Part shown: positions 60,534-64,000 of the stretch, one piece after another
How positions within the stretch are numbered: position 1 is the first letter of the stretch
Layout: each line of letters begins with the position of its first letter
NCBI GenBank assembly: GCA_019090795.1
Contig: JAHRVG010000028.1
Span: forward strand, 16,229-80,228
Direction: 5' to 3'
Source of the DNA: Paracoccaceae bacterium
GTDB taxonomy: Bacteria > Pseudomonadota > Alphaproteobacteria > Rhodobacterales > Rhodobacteraceae
DNA length: 64,000 nt
Notes under the pieces: generated by a model
The model's database searches: none
The model's input: the letters and a program-made list of their open reading frames with translations, nothing else
What the model was told of the DNA's origin: nothing
Made by a program: the position numbers and the translations under genes

Positions 60534-63068
60534 TTATTCGCGTCCGCGCAATACCTGCGCCGGACGCGTTGCCAAAGGCCTCCAGGCAAAAACAAGGCCG
60601 GATAGCAGCGTTGCAAATGCGCCACCTGTGATGATGGCTATGGCCGAGAAGGGTTCAAACTGATAGCGGGCTTCCATTACGAAAGTGATCACGGCCCAAC
60701 TCGCGACACTGCCTGCCAATAACGCCACAAGCCCCGCAGCGCCGCCAAGAAGCGCAGAGCGTAGCATGAAGCTAGCGAGGATGCGCCTGCGCGATGCGCC
60801 AACGGTTTTCAGAATGGCAGCCTCGTAGGTGCGGGCTGGTTCACCAGCGGCGGCGGCACCGATCAGCACCACAAATCCGGTTAACAGGGTTGCGGCGGCT
60901 CCGTAGGATGTAGCGGCGGCGATACCACTCAAGGCTTCGGAAATGCGGGCCACGGCCTCGCGCACACGAATGGCGGTGATGTTTGGAAAGCTGCGCATCA
61001 GGTCGCGCAGCAGCGGGGCCTCTGCCTGCTCGGACGCATAAACCGTGGCGATAGAGGTATGGGGCGCGGCTTGCAGGGCGTGGGAGTTGAAGGTGACAAC
61101 GAAATTGATGGCCGCATCAGAAAAATCGACGGCGCGGAAGTTGACGATTTCGGCGGTAATATCGCGCCCCAGAATATTTACGGTGATACTGTCCCCGAGC
61201 TTGATGCCGATCTCCTGTGCTTCCTCATAAGAAAAGCTGACAATCGGTGGGCCGGTGTAATCTGCTGCCCACCACTTTCCTGCTTTCAGGCTAGAATTGG
61301 CGGGTAGGTTATCGGCAAAGGTGATGCCCCGATCACCGCGAATGACCCAGTGCTCCCCCGCAACCTCTTTGGCGGAAACCCCGTTTATCTGTGTGATGAT
61401 GCCGCGCAGCATCGGGGCTGTGTCAACACGGCTGACCTCAGCGTCACCCGCCACCCTTTCCATGAAACCGGGCAGTTGATCCTTTTGGATGTCGATAAAG
61501 AAATAGGAGGGGGCAACACTGGGCAAATCCCGTGCAATGGCGTTGCGTAAGTTTGAATCAATTTGCCCGATCGTGGCAAGCACCGTGAGGCCAAGGCCAA
61601 GCGACAGCACCACAGAAACCGCCTCGGAGCGGGGACCACCGATTGCGCCAAAGGCTAGGCGCAGGGCGGTTTTGCCACGCAGAATTTTGGCTTTTGCCAA
61701 ACGGCGGGACAGGGCGCGTAAACCTATCGCTGCGAAATAAAGCAAGACGAGTGCCATCAGGATACCAGCGGTGGCCCAAAGCGCCAGCTCGGGGATGCCA
61801 GAGAAGGACGCCGCGAGGCCGATGAGCAGCGCCAGCAAGACCGCTGTGAGGATTATATACTGTATCCGTGGCCATGCTTTTACCTGCCCCGCCGCATCGC
61901 GAAACAATGTGGCAGCGCGGATGTCGCGGGCTTTGGCCAGCGGCCAGAGGGTGAACAGGAAGGCGGTGAGGAAGCCATAGATTGCCGCCTCGATCAGGGG
62001 TTTGGGGTGGATGGCAAATGCGGCGGGGATCGGCAGGCTGGCCTCGATCATCGGCGCAAATATCAGCGGAACGGTTGCGCCGAACAGCAAGCCAAGCGCC
62101 ACGCCCAAGACAGTCAGGGCACCGATTTGCAGCATGTAAACCTGAAAAATTGTGCCGCCCTCGGCCCCGAGTGATTTCAGGGTGGCAATTACCTTGGTTT
62201 TTTCGGCCAGATAGGCGCGTACCGCCGCCGAAACACCGACCCCGCCCACGGCCAGACCGGCAAGGCCGACAATAACCAGAAATGCCCCGATCCGCGATAC
62301 AAACCGCTGAATGCCCGGTGCACCATTGCGGCTATCGCGCCAGCGCAGGCCTTTGTTTTTGAACAGGGTTTCAGCCTCGGATTTCAGGGTCGAAAGGTCA
62401 GTTTTAGCGGGCAGTTTCAGGCGATACTTGGATGTGAATAACGCACCGGGTTGCAGCAGGCCGGTACCATCAAGTGCTGTGCGCGCCACGATGGTGCGCG
62501 GCCCAAGGCCAAAGCTGCCGCCTGCTGTATCCGGCTCTCGGGTAAGGGCGGCGGTTAGGCGAAAATTCTTGGTGCCGAGGCGGAATTTGTCGCCGATTTT
62601 TAGGCCTAGACGGTCAATCAGCAGTTGCTGCATCACGGCACCGGGTTGCCCGTTTTTGTCGGCCAGAGCTTGGGTGAGGGAGATATTCGGCGTCAACTGC
62701 ACTTTGCCAAACAGGGGGTATTTTCCATCAACCCCTTTGATCTGGGTCAGGCCAGTTTCGGTTTCACCCCCTTCCCCAACAATTGCCATGGAGCGGAAAT
62801 CGAGGATCTCCGAAATGTGTTCAGCATGGGTTGCAATCCACTCCCGCTCTGCCTCGCGCGCGTGGCGGTGGGTGAATTGCATCTCCACATCGCCGCCCAA
62901 CAGCACAGCGCCTTCACGTGTAAGCCCTTGTTCGATACTGGTTTTGACAGTTCCTACAGCGGCAATGGCGCCAACACCCAGCACAAGGCAGGCAAGGAAA
63001 ATGCGAAAACCCTTGAGGCCGCCACGCAATTCCCGGCGGGCAATTCTAGCGGCAATGCGCAGGCTCAT
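60534..63068 (-). CDS. ABC transporter permease, FtsX/YbbP type
   Basis: 844 residues. The N-terminal helix (RGGLKGFRIFLACLVLGVGAIAAVG) and large periplasmic MacB-like domain are followed by FtsX cores with about ten helices in total, plus a repeated periplasmic domain. It matches YbbP-type permeases that pair with a YbbA ATPase for export or lipoprotein/lipid handling. Its ATG overlaps the ATPase stop by 4 bp. Confidence 0.88.
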   Translation of the reverse strand: MSLRIAARIARRELRGGLKGFRIFLACLVLGVGAIAAVGTVKTSIEQGLTREGAVLLGGDVEMQFTHRHAREAEREWIATHAEHISEILDFRSMAIVGEGGETETGLTQIKGVDGKYPLFGKVQLTPNISLTQALADKNGQPGAVMQQLLIDRLGLKIGDKFRLGTKNFRLTAALTREPDTAGGSFGLGPRTIVARTALDGTGLLQPGALFTSKYRLKLPAKTDLSTLKSEAETLFKNKGLRWRDSRNGAPGIQRFVSRIGAFLVIVGLAGLAVGGVGVSAAVRAYLAEKTKVIATLKSLGAEGGTIFQVYMLQIGALTVLGVALGLLFGATVPLIFAPMIEASLPIPAAFAIHPKPLIEAAIYGFLTAFLFTLWPLAKARDIRAATLFRDAAGQVKAWPRIQYIILTAVLLALLIGLAASFSGIPELALWATAGILMALVLLYFAAIGLRALSRRLAKAKILRGKTALRLAFGAIGGPRSEAVSVVLSLGLGLTVLATIGQIDSNLRNAIARDLPSVAPSYFFIDIQKDQLPGFMERVAGDAEVSRVDTAPMLRGIITQINGVSAKEVAGEHWVIRGDRGITFADNLPANSSLKAGKWWAADYTGPPIVSFSYEEAQEIGIKLGDSITVNILGRDITAEIVNFRAVDFSDAAINFVVTFNSHALQAAPHTSIATVYASEQAEAPLLRDLMRSFPNITAIRVREAVARISEALSGIAAATSYGAAATLLTGFVVLIGAAAAGEPARTYEAAILKTVGASRRRILASFMLRSALLGGAAGLVALLAGSVASWAVITFVMEARYQFEPFSAIAIITGGAFATLLSGLVFAWRPLATRPAQVLRGRE

Positions 63069-63757
63069 TCCGCTGCCTTTTCAATGGTTTGTTCGATCCG
63101 GCCATCGCGCAAATGCACGATCCGGTCGCAGCGTGCGGCAAGGTCGGGGGCGTGGGTTACCAGAACGATTGTGGTGTTGTGGCGTTCCCTCAGCCCGAGC
63201 AGGATTTCGATAATGGTCTGGCCGGTTGCCTCGTCCAGATTTCCCGTTGGTTCATCTGCCAGCAGGATTTCCGGCCGTGGCGCGGCAGCGCGTGCCAGCG
63301 CTACTCGTTGCTGTTCCCCGCCTGACATTTGCGCAGGATAATGATCCATGCGCGCTGCCAACCCTACGGCAGCGAGTTCAGCTTGTGCCCGCTCAAAGGC
63401 GTCCGGAACGCCCGCCAGCTCCAGCGGAGTGGCGACATTTTCCAGTGCAGTCATTGTGGGGATCAGGTGGAAAGATTGAAAAACGATGCCCATATGTTGA
63501 CGGCGAAACCTTGCTAGCGCATCCTCGCCCAGTGCGGTGAGGTCTTGCCCCAATGCATGAACCGACCCGCCGGTGGCCTGCTCAAGGCCACCCATCAGCA
63601 TCAGGAGAGACGACTTGCCAGAACCCGAAGGCCCCACCAACCCCACAGTTTCTCCGCGCATGATTTCCAGATTGATGCCGTGCAGAATATCGACCGTGCC
63701 CGCATTTCCAGACAAGCTCAGGCCTGTGTCTTTGAGGGAGAGTATCGTCTCGGCCAT
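63065..63757 (-). CDS. ABC transporter ATPase, YbbA/LolD type
   Basis: 230 residues from ATG 63757, preceded by AAAGGATTC. Walker A GPSGSGKSSLLMLMGGL, signature MSGGEQQRVALARA, Walker B ILLADEPTGNLDE, H-loop VTHAPDLA. These are the marks of the LolD/MacB/YbbA group. It works with the permease downstream, and the TesA-like esterase diverges from it as in the ybbA-tesA arrangement of many bacteria. Confidence 0.9.
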   Translation of the reverse strand: MAETILSLKDTGLSLSGNAGTVDILHGINLEIMRGETVGLVGPSGSGKSSLLMLMGGLEQATGGSVHALGQDLTALGEDALARFRRQHMGIVFQSFHLIPTMTALENVATPLELAGVPDAFERAQAELAAVGLAARMDHYPAQMSGGEQQRVALARAAAPRPEILLADEPTGNLDEATGQTIIEILLGLRERHNTTIVLVTHAPDLAARCDRIVHLRDGRIEQTIEKAAE

Positions 63758-63821
63758 GGGCGGAATCCTTTGCGTGGGGCGTTCCCGTTTATATGAGGCG
63801 ATTGCAGGGCGGTTCAAGGCG

Positions 63822-64000
63822 ATGTTGCTGGTTTTGCTGTTGCTGGCCAGTGCGCTGCCTGCAACTGCGGGGCCAAAGGTGATTGCCGCCCTGGGTGACA
63901 GCTTGACCCAAGGCTTTGGGTTGCAGAATGTGGATGGTTTTGTGCCCCGCTTGCAGGCTTGGTTGCAGGGGCAGGGGGCAGATATATCGGCTGTCTCTTA
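63822..64000 (+). CDS. tesA: arylesterase/lysophospholipase TesA-like, 5' part
   Basis: Runs off the window end; 59 residues are seen. Signal peptide MLLVLLLLASALPATAG, then the GDSL block VIAALGDSLTQGFGL with the nucleophilic serine. A GTG at 63774 in the same frame would give a charged n-region (GRSRLYEAIAGRFKA) and may be the true start. It is divergent from the ybbA-type ATPase, the usual tesA-ybbA pairing. Confidence 0.85.
   Translation, partial: MLLVLLLLASALPATAGPKVIAALGDSLTQGFGLQNVDGFVPRLQAWLQGQGADISAVS

Noticed and set aside
1..64000. aprBA, sat, soxXYZABCD or sqr genes
   Set aside because: Looked for in all frames by motif; none is in the window. Only a SoxW-like thioredoxin is present, so the final sulfite-oxidising step must be encoded elsewhere.

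Overview
The window comes from an alphaproteobacterium, most likely a Rhodobacterales (Roseobacter-type) sulfur oxidiser. Evidence is the housekeeping gene content and order (yejABEF; pheA next to a membrane-anchored cytochrome c; nudC, ffs and dgkA; dnaX-ybaB and recR; a GDSL arylesterase divergent from an FtsX-type ABC exporter), moderate GC by eye, and a reverse-type dissimilatory sulfite reductase (rDsr) system of the kind found in sulfur-storing bacteria. No mobile element, CRISPR array or prophage was seen. The assignment is inferred from gene content, not from a phylogeny.

Layout. (1) 1-10979: an accessory block, all on +. It holds an RND permease with a long basic tail, three exported low-complexity Gly/Asn/Pro/Tyr-rich proteins (one strongly resembling sulfur globule proteins), a LolA-like periplasmic protein, a MinD/ParA-type ATPase, a membrane-anchored TPR-like protein, a dynamin-like GTPase, an M41-like protein with a broken zinc motif, then DUF2892 and DUF302 proteins. 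I read this as a candidate locus for building and placing sulfur globules. (2) 10986-32850: mostly housekeeping: yejABEF, cytochrome c, pheA, nudC, SRP RNA, dgkA, dnaX, ybaB, a hybrid sensor kinase with a PhnD-like binding protein, an isocitrate-lyase-family enzyme, recR, a GH25 lysozyme, an SDR and tRNA-Trp. (3) 32956-53338: the sulfur oxidation island. A minus-strand unit (TauD-like dioxygenase, two small proteins, cysG for siroheme, YeeE-type sulfur transporter) diverges from dsrABEFHCMK-dsrL1-dsrL2-dsrJOP-trpD2-like-dsrN; tusA-dsrE2 follows on the minus strand. (4) 53561-64000: nitrilase-fold amidase, PhnZ-like HD oxygenase, ureidoglycolate-lyase-like protein, thiopurine methyltransferase, adenine deaminase, SoxW-like thioredoxin, gabT, an ABC exporter pair and the start of an arylesterase.

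How it would work (established for rDsr organisms, inferred here): stored sulfur is passed as persulfide through TusA and DsrE2 to DsrEFH and DsrC. rDsrAB with DsrL oxidises it to sulfite, releasing electrons to NAD(P). DsrMKJOP handles the DsrC redox cycle at the membrane. CysG and DsrN supply siroheme and its amide. Notable departures from the Allochromatium model are two adjacent DsrL paralogues with different nucleotide-binding signatures, a DsrJ without the N-terminal cysteine, a TrpD2-like gene inside the operon, and AT-rich ATTCAA-containing elements in front of several sulfur genes that could define a small regulon.
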